NCBI RefSeq assembly: GCF_020400605.1
Contig: NZ_JAINRD010000003.1
Coordinates: forward strand, 372,001-436,000
Source of the DNA: Streptomyces aculeolatus
Lineage (GTDB): Bacteria > Actinomycetota > Actinomycetes > Streptomycetales > Streptomycetaceae
Length of the DNA: 64,000 bases
Direction of reading: 5' to 3'
In this document: one piece after another, positions 1 through 8,508 of the stretch
Layout: each line of letters opens with the position of its first letter
How positions within the stretch are numbered: position 1 is the first letter of the stretch
Notes under the pieces: model-generated
What the model was told of the DNA's origin: nothing
The model's database searches: none
Seen by the model: only the letters and a program-made list of their open reading frames with translations
Program-made: the position numbers and the translations under genes

Positions 1-157
1 CGGCGACCGTGACCAGGTCGTGCGGGCCGTCCTTCTGCGTGATCTCGTCCGCGCCGAGCTGCCGGAAGCGGGGCATGACCTCCTCGGCCGCCGCCTTGCG
101 CAGGGCGTCCTCGACCCGGTCGAGGGCGTCGGCGGACGCCACGAAGTCGTCGATCAT
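1..157 (-). CDS. Inositol monophosphatase family protein, N-terminal part
   Basis: The minus strand opens at ATG 157 and runs off the window edge, so only about 52 residues are visible. They begin MIDDFVASADALDRVEDALR, continue with a helical stretch and then QKDGPHDLVT. That opening helix followed by a K-x-G-x-H-D-L-V-T element is typical of the N-terminus of inositol monophosphatase/histidinol-phosphatase-like Mg-dependent phosphatases in Streptomyces. The metal-binding and catalytic motifs lie outside the window, so substrate specificity cannot be judged. It is divergent from the sirtuin gene, with about 170 bp between the two start codons. Confidence 0.72.
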   Translation of the reverse strand, partial: MIDDFVASADALDRVEDALRKAAAEEVMPRFRQLGADEITQKDGPHDLVTVA

Positions 158-318
158 ATGTCCATCGAACCATGCGGGAGCGCCGGACGCGGAATGCGGT
201 CGAGGGCTGGGACCGGCACCGGGCAGGGCCCCGCGCCCCGCGCCCCGCGCCTCGCGGACGGACGCGCCGGCCGGGCGTCCGCGAAAAAAGCCGGGCGCGG
301 CCGGGAGGGCGCGGGCCC

Positions 319-330
319 TACCCTGTGCGC
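319..330 (+). promoter_or_regulatory. Candidate -10 element giving a leaderless sirtuin mRNA
   Basis: TACCCT (319-324) fits the TAnnnT -10 pattern and is followed by exactly 6 nt before the ATG at 331. No Shine-Dalgarno sequence precedes that ATG. This is the geometry of a leaderless transcript, as elsewhere in this window. No convincing -35 was seen. Confidence 0.45.
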
Positions 331-1098
331 ATGTCCGAGGCGACGGAGGGTGCGGGGCGGCGGCCGCTGGTGGCGATCCTCAGCGGCGCCGGGATCTCCA
401 CGGACTCCGGCATCCCCGACTACCGCGGCCCGAACGGGCTCTGGCGGCGGGACCCGGAGGCGCAGAGGCTCGTCACGTACGCCGACTACATGGCCGACCC
501 CGAGGTCAGGCGCCGCTCCTGGCTGATGCGCCGCGACGCCGCCGCCCGCGACCCCCGCCCCAACGCCGCGCACACGGCCGTCGCCGAGCTGGCCCGCGCG
601 GGGACGCCGGTGCGGGTGGTCACGCAGAACGTCGACGGGCTGCACCAGCTCGCGGGGCTGCCCGACCGCAAGGTGCTGGAGCTGCACGGCTCGTCCCGTA
701 CCGCGGTGTGCACGGCCTGCCCGTGGCGCGGGCCGATGTCGGAGGCGCTGCGGCGGGTGGCGGCCGGTGAGCCGGACCCGCCGTGCCGGGAGTGCGGCGG
801 GATCCTGAAGTCGGCGACGGTGATGTTCGGCCAGGCGCTGGACCCGGAGGTCCTGGCCACGGCGGTGGCGGTGGCCGAGGCGGCGGACGTCTTCCTGGCG
901 GTGGGCAGCAGCCTCCAGGTCCAGCCGGCGGCCTCCCTCGCGGGCCGCGCGGCGGCCGCGGGAGCCCGGCTGGTCGTCGTCAACGCCGAGCCCACCCCGT
1001 ACGACCACCTCGCGGCCGAGGTGGTCCGCAGGCCCATCGGCGAAGCCCTGCCGCCCCTGCTGGCGCGCCTGTCCCCGTCTCCCGGAAAGAGCGATTGA
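331..1098 (+). CDS. Sir2 family NAD-dependent protein deacylase
   Basis: The 255-aa protein removes acyl groups from lysines using NAD+. It shows the sirtuin signatures in order: GAGIS (residues 19-23) followed by TDSGIPDYRG for NAD binding, TQNVDGLH, the catalytic His in LELHGSS (about residue 119), and a zinc site made of C127/C130 and C152/C155. The C-terminal part holds GSSLQVQPA and VNAEPTP, which complete the NAD pocket. The ATG at 331 was chosen because homology begins there and a -10 lies 6 nt upstream; the open frame extends back to 172 without sirtuin-like sequence. The length is normal for bacterial cytosolic sirtuins. The target proteins cannot be inferred from the neighbours. Confidence 0.93.
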   Translation: MSEATEGAGRRPLVAILSGAGISTDSGIPDYRGPNGLWRRDPEAQRLVTYADYMADPEVRRRSWLMRRDAAARDPRPNAAHTAVAELARAGTPVRVVTQNVDGLHQLAGLPDRKVLELHGSSRTAVCTACPWRGPMSEALRRVAAGEPDPPCRECGGILKSATVMFGQALDPEVLATAVAVAEAADVFLAVGSSLQVQPAASLAGRAAAAGARLVVVNAEPTPYDHLAAEVVRRPIGEALPPLLARLSPSPGKSD

Positions 1099-1110
1099 AG
1101 ACCGAGCCCG

Positions 1111-1140
1111 GCGGGAGGCTTCCGGCAGCCGCCCTCCCGC
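1111..1140 (+). terminator. Hairpin after the sirtuin gene
   Basis: GCGGGAGG (1111-1118) pairs with CCTCCCGC (1133-1140) around a 14-nt loop, 12 bp after the stop codon. The next gene converges from the other strand, so it may serve both. There is no T-tract, as is usual at this GC content. Confidence 0.5.
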
Positions 1141-1187
1141 GCCGACGCGCCGGACGAGGACTGGGCGTCGCGTGCGCCCCCGGCCGC

Positions 1188-2729
1188 TCACGGCGTCGGG
1201 GCGTGCTTCCTCCGTGCTCCGGACATCAGTGCCGTGTACAGGATCAGCGACGTGCCCAGGCCCACCGCCCAGCCGTAGTCCGCCAGCGGCTTCAGGAACG
1301 GGATCAGGCCGTCCTCGGGGTACGGTCCTGAGGCGCCCGCGTCGGTGTGGGAGCCGCCGACGGCCAGCAGGCCGCCGACCGCGAAGGCCAGCACGCCGCG
1401 CCAGTTCCAGCCGCCCGTGTACCAGTACGCGCCGTCGCGGCGGTACAGGTCGGGCAGGGCCAGCGCGGTGCGGCGGACGAGCCAGTAGTCGGCGATCAGC
1501 ACGCCGGCGACCGCGCCCAGCAGGCCGCCGTAGGTGCCGAGCCAGACGAAGATGTAGATGTCCGGGTTGGCGATCAGCTCCCACGGGAACATCAGCATGC
1601 CCGCGGTGCAGGCGATCAGCGATCCGGTGCGGAAGCTGATGGCCTTCGGCGCCAGGTTGGACAGGTCGTACGCCGGACTGACCAGGTTGGCGGCGACGTT
1701 CGTGGTCAGGGTGGCGAGCAGGATGACGAACAGGGCGAAGGCGATGCCCAGTTTGGTGTCCATGCGCGCGGCCAGCTCCGCCGGTTCCCAGATCGGCTTG
1801 CCGTAGACCGCCTGCGAGCCGGAGGTGACCAGCACGGACAGCAGCGCGAACGCGGCCATCGTGGTGGGCAGTCCGAGGGACTGGCCCCATATCTGCGCGC
1901 GCTGGCCGGCGCCGAAGCGGGTGAAGTCCGGGATGTTCAGCGACAGCGTCGACCAGAAGCCGATCATGCCCATGAGGGCGGGGAAGAACACCTTCCAGAA
2001 CTCGGCCCCCCAGCCCAGCTCGGACGGCTCGTCCAGCAGCGGGCCGAAGCCGCCGGCCTGGTCGGCGATCCATATGAGCAGCGCCACCGCGCCCGCGAGC
2101 ATCAGCGGCGCGGCCCAGTTCTCCAGCTTCTTCACCCCCTCCATGCCGAAGAGGATGATGCCGACCTCGACCAGCCAGAACAGCACGAAGCACAGCCACT
2201 GCGGCCACGGGTAGCCGCCCCACGAGCCGGCCTCGACCCACCAGCTCCCGGCCCCGATGATCTTCCCGGCCAGGAAGTAGATCGCCTGGCCGCCGATCCA
2301 CGTCTGGATGCCGAACCAGGCACAGGCGACGACGCCGCGCAGCAGCGCCGGCAGGTTGGCGCCGACCACGCCGAACGACGAGCGGGCCAGGACGGGGAAG
2401 GGGATCCCGTACTTCGGTCCCGCGTGGCCGGTCAGCAGCATCGGCAGCAGCACGATGACGTTCGCCAGGGCGATGGTGAGGACGGCCTGCTTCCAGTCCA
2501 TGCCCAGCGCGATGAGGCCCGCGGCCAGCGTCCAGGTCGGCACGTTGACCGCCATGCCGACCCACAGCGCCGCGAAGTTGTAGGTGGTCCAGGTCCGCTG
2601 CGCGGCCGGAACGGGGAGCAGGTCGCCGTTGGCGTAGCGGCTGCCGGCGAGGTCGTCGGCGGGGGCGAGTTCCACCCTGCCGTCGGCCGGGGGCTGCGGG
2701 TAGGGCGGTGGTGCGGCGTCGGCAGCCAT
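1188..2729 (-). CDS. NCS1 family nucleobase:cation symporter
   Basis: The 513-aa integral membrane protein has about 12 hydrophobic segments and NCS1 features: W-T-T-Y-N-F-A-A-L-W near residue 45, GAxLPALLRG near 125 and FGIQTWIGG near 140. NCS1 carriers import uracil, allantoin, hydantoins or cytosine with Na+ or H+. It is the last gene of a three-gene set with an LLM oxidoreductase and dihydropyrimidinase, 10 bp downstream of the oxidoreductase. The substrate is therefore most likely uracil/thymine or a hydantoin, but specificity is inferred from context. A purine-rich ribosome site (GGGGGAG) precedes the ATG closely. Confidence 0.9.
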   Translation of the reverse strand: MAADAAPPPYPQPPADGRVELAPADDLAGSRYANGDLLPVPAAQRTWTTYNFAALWVGMAVNVPTWTLAAGLIALGMDWKQAVLTIALANVIVLLPMLLTGHAGPKYGIPFPVLARSSFGVVGANLPALLRGVVACAWFGIQTWIGGQAIYFLAGKIIGAGSWWVEAGSWGGYPWPQWLCFVLFWLVEVGIILFGMEGVKKLENWAAPLMLAGAVALLIWIADQAGGFGPLLDEPSELGWGAEFWKVFFPALMGMIGFWSTLSLNIPDFTRFGAGQRAQIWGQSLGLPTTMAAFALLSVLVTSGSQAVYGKPIWEPAELAARMDTKLGIAFALFVILLATLTTNVAANLVSPAYDLSNLAPKAISFRTGSLIACTAGMLMFPWELIANPDIYIFVWLGTYGGLLGAVAGVLIADYWLVRRTALALPDLYRRDGAYWYTGGWNWRGVLAFAVGGLLAVGGSHTDAGASGPYPEDGLIPFLKPLADYGWAVGLGTSLILYTALMSGARRKHAPTP

Positions 2730-2739
2730 GGCTCCCCCT

Positions 2740-3759
2740 TCAGGCCAGCGCCGGGATGACGTATTTCCCGTACGCGTCGACGGTGGACTCCTTCGCGTCG
2801 TGCATCGCGTAGATCGCGAACTGGTGCACGCCCAGCTCCCGCAGCCGGCCCAGCTTCTCCAGGTGCGCCTCGACGGGGCCCAGGATGCAGAAGCGGTCGA
2901 CGATGTCGTCGGGCACGAAGTCGGTGGAGGGGTTCCCGGCGCGGCCGTGGTGGGAGTAGTCGTAGCCCTTGCGCTGCTTGACGTACGCCGTCAGCGCCTC
3001 GGGGACGACGTCGGAGTGCTCGCCGTAGCGGTCGACGAGGTCGGCCACGTGGTTGCCGACCATGCCGCCGAACCAGCGGCACTGCTCACGCGCGTGCGCC
3101 AGCCCCTCGGGGGTGCCGTCCGTGACGTACGCGGGGGCGGCGACGCAGATCGTCAGGTCGTCCGGGTCGCGGCCGGCCTGGGCGGCGGCGGTGCGGACGG
3201 CCTTGACCATGAACTCCGTGAGGTAGACGTCGGACAGTTGCAGGATGAAGCCGTCCGCGACCTGACCGGCGAGCGCCAGCGCCTTCGGCCCGTACGCGGC
3301 CATCCACACCGGCAGCCGGCCGTTCTCGACCCACGGCAGGCTGAGCGTCGTGCCGGACTCGCGGTCGACGAGGGCCTCGCGGCCCTCGGCGAGGTCGCGG
3401 ATGGCGCGGATGGCGTCGCCGAGGCGGGCCAGGGTGTTCGGCGGGCGGCCGGCGACGCGCATGGCGGAGTCGCCGCGGCCGATGCCGCAGACGGTGCGGT
3501 TGCCGTACATCTCGTTGAGGGTGGCGAACGCGGAGGCGGTGACCTCCCAGGCGCGGGTGCCGGGGTTGGTGACCATGGGGCCGACGGTGAGCCGGTCGGT
3601 GTGCTCCAGGATGCGGCTGTAGATGACGTACGGCTCCTGCCACAGGACGGTGGAGTCGAACGTCCAGCCGTAGCGGAAGCCGTTCTGCTCGGCGCGGCGC
3701 ATGAGGCCGACGACGGCGGATGCGGGCGGGTCGGTCTGCAGCACGAGTCCGAAATCCAC
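2740..3759 (-). CDS. LLM-class F420-dependent oxidoreductase of the pyrimidine catabolism locus
   Basis: The 339-aa luciferase-like monooxygenase-fold protein starts at GTG with an AAAGGGGG ribosome site 5 nt upstream. The TIM-barrel flavin/F420 class is recognised from FGLVLQTD at the start, TVGPMVTNPGTR near residue 80, GIGRGDSAMR near 112 and VWMAAYGPKALALAG near 170. I recall this subgroup as the TIGR03842 type, commonly found beside dihydropyrimidinase. It lies 51 bp after the dihydropyrimidinase gene and 10 bp before the permease gene, so co-transcription is likely. It could carry out the first, reductive step of uracil/thymine breakdown in place of a classical dihydropyrimidine dehydrogenase. 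That role is an inference from position. Confidence 0.85.
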   Translation of the reverse strand: MDFGLVLQTDPPASAVVGLMRRAEQNGFRYGWTFDSTVLWQEPYVIYSRILEHTDRLTVGPMVTNPGTRAWEVTASAFATLNEMYGNRTVCGIGRGDSAMRVAGRPPNTLARLGDAIRAIRDLAEGREALVDRESGTTLSLPWVENGRLPVWMAAYGPKALALAGQVADGFILQLSDVYLTEFMVKAVRTAAAQAGRDPDDLTICVAAPAYVTDGTPEGLAHAREQCRWFGGMVGNHVADLVDRYGEHSDVVPEALTAYVKQRKGYDYSHHGRAGNPSTDFVPDDIVDRFCILGPVEAHLEKLGRLRELGVHQFAIYAMHDAKESTVDAYGKYVIPALA

Positions 3760-3810
3760 TTCGGCCCCCTTTGTGAACGATGCCGGAGGTGTGGGTCTGG
3801 TGGCTGGTTT

Positions 3811-5211
3811 CTACAGGAACTGGCAGGTGCCGCGCGGGATGTACTGGCCGTGTCCCGCGTGGCCGGTGAACTCGCGCGCCTCGAGGACCGTTTCGCCGCG
3901 GGAGAGCACGGTCTCGACGCGGCCGGTGATCTCCTTGCCCTCGTACGCCGAGTAGTCGACGTTCATGTGGTGCGTGGCCGCGGAGAGCGTCTGGCGGGCC
4001 TCGGGGTCGTAGATGACGATGTCGGCGTCGGAACCGGGGGCGATGGTGCCCTTGCGCGGGTACAGGCCGAACATCCGCGCGGGGGTGGCGCAGGCGATGT
4101 CGATCCAGCGGCGCCGGGTGAGGTGCCCGTCGAGCACCGCCTGGTGGAGGAGGTCCATCCGGTTCTCCACGCCCGGCAGGCCGTTGGGGATCTTGGAGAA
4201 GTCGCCGCGGCCCAGTTCCTTCTGGTCGGCGAAGCAGAAGGGGCAGTGGTCGGTGGAGACGACCTGGAGGTCGTCCGTGCGCAGCCCGCGCCACAGGGCC
4301 GCCTGGTGCTCGCGGGGGCGCAGGGGCGTGGAGCAGACGTACTTGGAGCCCTCGAAGTCCGGCTCGGCGAGGTTGTCGGTGGACAGGAAGAGGTACTGCG
4401 GGCAGGTCTCGCCGAAGACCGGCAGGCCGGCGTCGCGGGCCTGGGCCAGCTCGGCGACCGCCTCCTCGGCGGAGACGTGCACGACGTACAGCGGGCTGCC
4501 GGCGACCCGGGCGAGCTGGATGGCGCGGTGCGTGGCCTCGGCCTCCAGCAGGACCTTGCGCACCTCGCCGTGGTAGCGCGGGTCGGTCTTGCCGGCCTTG
4601 AGTGCCTGTTCGACGAGGACGTCGATGGCGATGCCGTTCTCCGCGTGCATCATGATCAGCCCGCCGTTGCCGGCGGCGCGCTGCATGGCGCGCAGGATCT
4701 GCCCGTCGTCGCTGTAGAAGACGCCGGGGTAGGCCATGAACAGCTTGAAGGAGGTCACGCCCTCCTCGACCAGGCCGTCCATCTCCTTGAGCGTGTGCTC
4801 GTTGACGTCGGAGAGGATCATGTGGAAGGCGTAGTCGATGCTGCACTGGGCGTCCGCCTTGGCGTGCCAGGCGTCCAGGCCCTCGCGCAGCGCGCTGCCC
4901 TGCTTCTGGACGGCGAAGTCCACGATGGTCGTCGTGCCGCCCCAGGCGGCGGCGCGGGTGCCGGTCTCGAACGTGTCCGAGGCGAACGTGCCGCCGAACG
5001 GCAGCTCCATATGGGTGTGGGCGTCGACGCCGCCCGGGATGACGTACTTGCCGGCGGCGTCGAGCACGGCGGCACCGGCGCGCCAGCCGGCGGCGGCGTC
5101 GCTGCCGTGCGCGGCGAGGGCGATGACCCGGCCGTCCTCGACGAGCACGTCGGCGTGGATCTCGTCGGCGGCGGTGATGACAAGACCGCCGGTGATGACT
5201 GTACGGCTCAC
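3811..5211 (-). CDS. hydA: Dihydropyrimidinase (D-hydantoinase)
   Basis: The 466-aa cytosolic amidohydrolase opens the dihydrouracil or dihydrothymine ring to give N-carbamoyl-beta-amino acids. It shows the dinuclear-metal signatures of the family: DAHTHMELPF, the carbamylated-lysine segment FKLFMAYPG, HAENG, HVSAEEA and DHCPF. The GTG at 5211 was chosen because SRTVITGG is the usual N-terminus and GGGAG lies upstream; the open frame continues back to 5412 with no homology. It is first in the set with the LLM oxidoreductase and NCS1 permease. A TCTAC-N4-GTAGA operator lies 40 bp upstream. The enzyme for the next step, beta-ureidopropionase, lies 9 kb away beyond the lanthipeptide cluster. Confidence 0.92.
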   Translation of the reverse strand: MSRTVITGGLVITAADEIHADVLVEDGRVIALAAHGSDAAAGWRAGAAVLDAAGKYVIPGGVDAHTHMELPFGGTFASDTFETGTRAAAWGGTTTIVDFAVQKQGSALREGLDAWHAKADAQCSIDYAFHMILSDVNEHTLKEMDGLVEEGVTSFKLFMAYPGVFYSDDGQILRAMQRAAGNGGLIMMHAENGIAIDVLVEQALKAGKTDPRYHGEVRKVLLEAEATHRAIQLARVAGSPLYVVHVSAEEAVAELAQARDAGLPVFGETCPQYLFLSTDNLAEPDFEGSKYVCSTPLRPREHQAALWRGLRTDDLQVVSTDHCPFCFADQKELGRGDFSKIPNGLPGVENRMDLLHQAVLDGHLTRRRWIDIACATPARMFGLYPRKGTIAPGSDADIVIYDPEARQTLSAATHHMNVDYSAYEGKEITGRVETVLSRGETVLEAREFTGHAGHGQYIPRGTCQFL

Positions 5212-5228
5212 GGCCTCTGCTCCCTTCC

Positions 5229-5245
5229 GGTGACGCGACGTCACC
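5229..5245. promoter_or_regulatory. Inverted repeat GGTGACG-N3-CGTCACC upstream of the dihydropyrimidinase gene
   Basis: Perfect 7-bp arms with a 3-bp spacer lie 18 bp upstream of the GTG, between the start codon and the TCTAC-N4-GTAGA site. It could be a second operator or a 5' leader hairpin. No second copy was found before the beta-ureidopropionase gene. Confidence 0.4.
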
Positions 5246-5250
5246 AGGGG

Positions 5251-5264
5251 TCTACACCCGTAGA
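5251..5264. promoter_or_regulatory. Operator TCTAC-ACCC-GTAGA of the pyrimidine catabolism genes (copy 1)
   Basis: Perfect 5-bp arms with a 4-bp spacer lie 40 bp upstream of the dihydropyrimidinase start. The same palindrome occurs at 15526-15539, 30 bp before the beta-ureidopropionase start. A related half-site, GTAGAAGC, is at 5286-5293. The shared position and sequence suggest one repressor or activator controls both pyrimidine blocks. The regulator is not identified. Confidence 0.6.
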
Positions 5265-5490
5265 GTCGAGCTGCGTGCGAAGACCGTAGAAGCATGGCAC
5301 CGCGCTCGGCAATACCGCGGCAGCCGCGCTTCGCCACCGCGTGGCGCGGTCCGCACCCGCGGCTGCGGCCCCGCGGCGCGCCGTACCCGTGCGTTCTGCA
5401 CACCTTGTTCATGACAGCGGTGACTACTGCCGGTGCCCGTCCGGCTGAAATCCTTCCTGGGCGCAGTCACCAAGACGGCCTTGGGGGGAA

Positions 5491-8274
5491 ATGGACAAGC
5501 GATACGAGGCGTTCTGCCTGGCCGACGAGTATTTCTACGAAACTCCGGACCGGCTGACCGGTGCCGCCGGCGCGGCTTCCGCGCTCTTCCCCGTCGCCCG
5601 CCGGGAAACTCCCGCGGAATGGGTCGACGCATGGTCCGGGGACTGGCGCCAGCTCCAGCCCCTGGCCGATCGCCGCTGGCCGGAGCAGGGCTGGAAGATC
5701 CATGTCTCGGCCCGCCTCGACAACGCCGACCGGGTCGGCACGTACATCTGGGACTACTGCGTGCCGCGCGGCATTCCGTTCAAATTCGTGCCCGGAAAGC
5801 AGCTTCTCTACCTCCGGAACTCCAAGTACGCCAGCCGCACGATCAGCGGCAAATTCGCCACGCTCTATCCGCGCGACGACGCAATGCTGCACACGGTCCT
5901 GCGCGAGCTGGGCGGACAACTGGCGGCGGAGGAGGGCCCGTACATCCTCACCGATCTGCGCTGGCGGGGCGGCCCGCTGCACGTGCGCTACGGGGGCTTC
6001 GCCCCGCGCTACTGCGTCGGCGCCGACGGGGCGCTGGTCCCGGCGGTGGCGGGACCGGACGGCACGCTCATCCCCGACCGCAAGGACCCGGCGTTCAGCG
6101 TGCCCGACTGGGTGGAGCTGCCCGCCTTCCTGGCACCCGAGTTGGCCGCGCGCAACGCCACGACCACCTCCGACCTGCCGTACCGCATCGAGCGCGCCCT
6201 GCACTTCTCGAACGGCGGCGGGGTCTACCAGGGCACCGACAGGCGCGACGGCGCGCAGGTCGTCCTCAAGGAGGCCCGGCCGCACGCCGGCCTCGCCGCG
6301 GACGGTGCCGACGCGGTGGCCCGGCTGGAGCGGGAGAAGGCCGCGCTGGAGCGGCTGGCGGGGCTGGGCGTCGCGCCCGGCGTCCGCGACTGGTTCGAAC
6401 TGGGCGGGCACCGCTTCCTGGTCATGGACCACCTCCCCGGGCGCACCCTCAACTCCTTCTTCGCCGAGCGCCACCCGCTGCTGGCCGCCAGACCCGACCC
6501 GGCGGAGGTCGCGTCGTACACCCGCTGGGCGGTGGGGATCCACGGGGCGGTCGAGCGGGCCGTCGCGGCGGTGCACGGGCGCGGGCTGGTCTTCAACGAC
6601 CTGCACATGTTCAACATCATGGTCGCGCCGGAGGCCGGCGAGACCGGCGGGGCGGCGGGCGACGGGGTGGACGGGACCGACGTTTCTGTGGCCCTGGTCG
6701 ACTTCGAGGCGGCGGCGCCGGTGGCGGACGGCCCGCGGCAGATCGTCGCGCACCCCGGGTACGTGGCGCCGGCGGACCGCGAGGGCTTCGCCATCGACCG
6801 CTACGCGCTGGCCTGCCTGCGGATCGCGCTGTTCCTGCCGATGACGACGCTGCTGGCCGTCGACCGGCGCAAGGCGGCGCATCTCGCGCGGGTGGCGGCG
6901 GAGCAGTTCCCGGAGCTGCCCGCGGAGTTCCTGCGGGAGGCGGTCGAGGAGATCACCGGCGAACCGGCGGCGCGTACGGCAGCGCGTTCGTCGGGCGCGG
7001 GGGCCCCGGCGGCGGCCCGTACGACGGCGGCACCCGCGAGAACCGGCGCGGGGGCGGGCGACGGCTTGCTGCCGGCCGAGCCCGACGACTGGCCGCGCAG
7101 CCGCACCGCCATGGTCCGGGCGCTGGCCGCCTCCGCGACCCCCGGGCGCGACGACCGCGTCTTCCCCGGTGACGTCGCCCAGTTCAACGACGGCGGCGGC
7201 CTCGGGATCGCGTTCGGTGCCGCGGGCGTGCTGTACGCGCTGGCCGAAGCCGGCGCACCGCGCAGCGAGGCCGGCGAGGAGTGGCTGCTGAAGCGGACCG
7301 CCGCCCCGCCCCGCGGCACGCCGTTCGGGCTGTACGACGGGCTGCTCGGCGTGGCGTACGTGCTGGAGCGGCTCGGTCACGGCAAGCGGGCGCTCGACCT
7401 CGTCGAGCAGGTGCTCGCCGAGAACTGGCAGGCGCTCGCCTCCAGTCTGCACGGCGGGCTCGCCGGGGCCGGGCTGGTGCTCGGCCATCTCGCGACCGCC
7501 TGCGGCGAGCCGTCCCTCCACGACCACGCCCTGCGCGCGGCCGCGCTGCTGACCGAACGGCTCGCCGCGGCGGACGCGGCGCACGCCGGCGGCACCTCCC
7601 GTACGCCGGCGGGCCCGGGCGGCGAGCGCGCCGGGCTGCTGCGCGGCTGGACCGGGCCCGCGCTGTTCTTCGTCCGCCTGTACGAGCGCACCCGCGACCC
7701 CGCGCTGCTGGACGCCGCCGCCGCGGCGCTGCGCCGGGACCTCGCCCGCTGCCGCACCGACCGCACCGGCGGCCTCGTCGTCGACGAGGGCCGGCGCACG
7801 ATGCCGTACCTCGGCGACGGCAGCGCGGGCATCGCGACCGTGCTCGACGACTACCTCCGGCACCGCGACGACGAGGACTTCGCCGCGGCGCGCACGGCGG
7901 TGCTGCCCGCCGCCCGGATGCGCTACTACGCCCAGCCCGGCCTGTTCCAGGGGCGGGCCGGGATGCTGCTGCACCTCGGCCGCACCGCGACCCCCGGCGT
8001 ACGCGCCGCGGACCTCGGCGCCCAGGCCGCCGCGCTCTCCTGGTACGCCCTGCCGTACGGCGGCGGGCTCGCCTTCCCCGGCGACCAGATGATGCGGCTG
8101 TCCATGGACCTGGCCACCGGCACCGCCGGCTGCCTGCTCGCGCTCGCCGCGGCGCAGCCCGGCAGCGGCGCCGGCCTGCCCTTCCTGCCGCGCGCGCACG
8201 TGCGCCGACGGCAGGCGGACCGGCCCCGCGACGGGGCCGGTGTACCAGCACCACCAGGCAAGTCCCGGCAGTAA
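5491..8274 (+). CDS. Class III lanthionine synthetase LanKC (RamC/AmfT type)
   Basis: The 927-aa trifunctional enzyme installs lanthionine or labionin rings in a peptide. The N-terminal third (about 1-220) is the lyase region, with YLRNSKYASRTISGKFATLYP. A Ser/Thr-kinase-like domain follows: VVLKEA near residue 260, FNDLHMFNIMV near 368 and VDFEAA near 403. The C-terminal part (about 540-900) is LanC-like, with YDGLLGVAYVLERLG and LHGGLAGAGLVLGHL. The length fits the family. It starts at ATG 5491 and is followed 22 bp later by the precursor peptide gene. The order kinase-cyclase, precursor and two half-transporters matches the ramCSAB/amf arrangement for SapB-type morphogenetic peptides. The promoter must lie in the 279 bp shared with the divergent dihydropyrimidinase gene. 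Confidence 0.93.
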   Translation: MDKRYEAFCLADEYFYETPDRLTGAAGAASALFPVARRETPAEWVDAWSGDWRQLQPLADRRWPEQGWKIHVSARLDNADRVGTYIWDYCVPRGIPFKFVPGKQLLYLRNSKYASRTISGKFATLYPRDDAMLHTVLRELGGQLAAEEGPYILTDLRWRGGPLHVRYGGFAPRYCVGADGALVPAVAGPDGTLIPDRKDPAFSVPDWVELPAFLAPELAARNATTTSDLPYRIERALHFSNGGGVYQGTDRRDGAQVVLKEARPHAGLAADGADAVARLEREKAALERLAGLGVAPGVRDWFELGGHRFLVMDHLPGRTLNSFFAERHPLLAARPDPAEVASYTRWAVGIHGAVERAVAAVHGRGLVFNDLHMFNIMVAPEAGETGGAAGDGVDGTDVSVALVDFEAAAPVADGPRQIVAHPGYVAPADREGFAIDRYALACLRIALFLPMTTLLAVDRRKAAHLARVAAEQFPELPAEFLREAVEEITGEPAARTAARSSGAGAPAAARTTAAPARTGAGAGDGLLPAEPDDWPRSRTAMVRALAASATPGRDDRVFPGDVAQFNDGGGLGIAFGAAGVLYALAEAGAPRSEAGEEWLLKRTAAPPRGTPFGLYDGLLGVAYVLERLGHGKRALDLVEQVLAENWQALASSLHGGLAGAGLVLGHLATACGEPSLHDHALRAAALLTERLAAADAAHAGGTSRTPAGPGGERAGLLRGWTGPALFFVRLYERTRDPALLDAAAAALRRDLARCRTDRTGGLVVDEGRRTMPYLGDGSAGIATVLDDYLRHRDDEDFAAARTAVLPAARMRYYAQPGLFQGRAGMLLHLGRTATPGVRAADLGAQAAALSWYALPYGGGLAFPGDQMMRLSMDLATGTAGCLLALAAAQPGSGAGLPFLPRAHVRRRQADRPRDGAGVPAPPGKSRQ

Positions 8275-8296
8275 CCGAGCGAACCAAGGAGACATC

Positions 8297-8413
8297 ATGG
8301 CGCTTCTCGACCTTCAGGCCCTCGAGGCATCCGAGCAGACCGGCGGCGGCGACAGCAGCCTGAGCCTGCTGTGCGGCAAGCACAGCTCGCACAGCGTGCT
8401 GCTCTGCCTCTGA
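8297..8413 (+). CDS. Class III lanthipeptide precursor (RamS/AmfS-like)
   Basis: The 38-aa peptide starts at ATG with AAGGAGA 6 nt upstream. The leader begins MALLDLQALEAS, which carries the LLDLQ recognition helix of class III leaders. The core after about residue 16 holds two ring units: S20-x-x-S23-x-x-C26 and S30-x-x-S33-x-x-x-C37, ending in Leu38. The second unit has the usual S-x-x-S-x3-C spacing. The first has one residue fewer between Ser23 and Cys26 than the pattern I recall for SapB. The segment between the rings is GKH, with another His at position 32, so this core is more basic than SapB. The mature product is predicted to be an amphipathic morphogen-like peptide; activity is inferred. 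Confidence 0.93.
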   Translation: MALLDLQALEASEQTGGGDSSLSLLCGKHSSHSVLLCL

Positions 8414-8430
8414 CCTTCCCGCACCGATGA

Positions 8431-8462
8431 GGCCCCGGGCGCACACGACGGCGCCCGGGGCC
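8431..8462 (+). terminator. Intra-operon hairpin between precursor and transporter genes
   Basis: GGCCCCGGGCGC (8431-8442) pairs perfectly with GCGCCCGGGGCC (8451-8462) over 12 bp with an 8-nt loop, 18 bp after the precursor stop codon. It probably acts as an attenuator or RNA stabiliser, so that precursor mRNA is made in excess over transporter mRNA. Confidence 0.65.
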
Positions 8463-8508
8463 GTGCGGTCACCTCGCCGGGGTGGCGGACGGCGAAACGG
8501 AGAGCGGT

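Noticed and set aside
154..2565. An 803-codon open frame antisense to the sirtuin and part of the permease gene
   Set aside because: It is the usual antisense frame created by GC-rich third positions; its product is Arg/Gly/Ala-rich with no domain, while the permease frame has clear NCS1 motifs.
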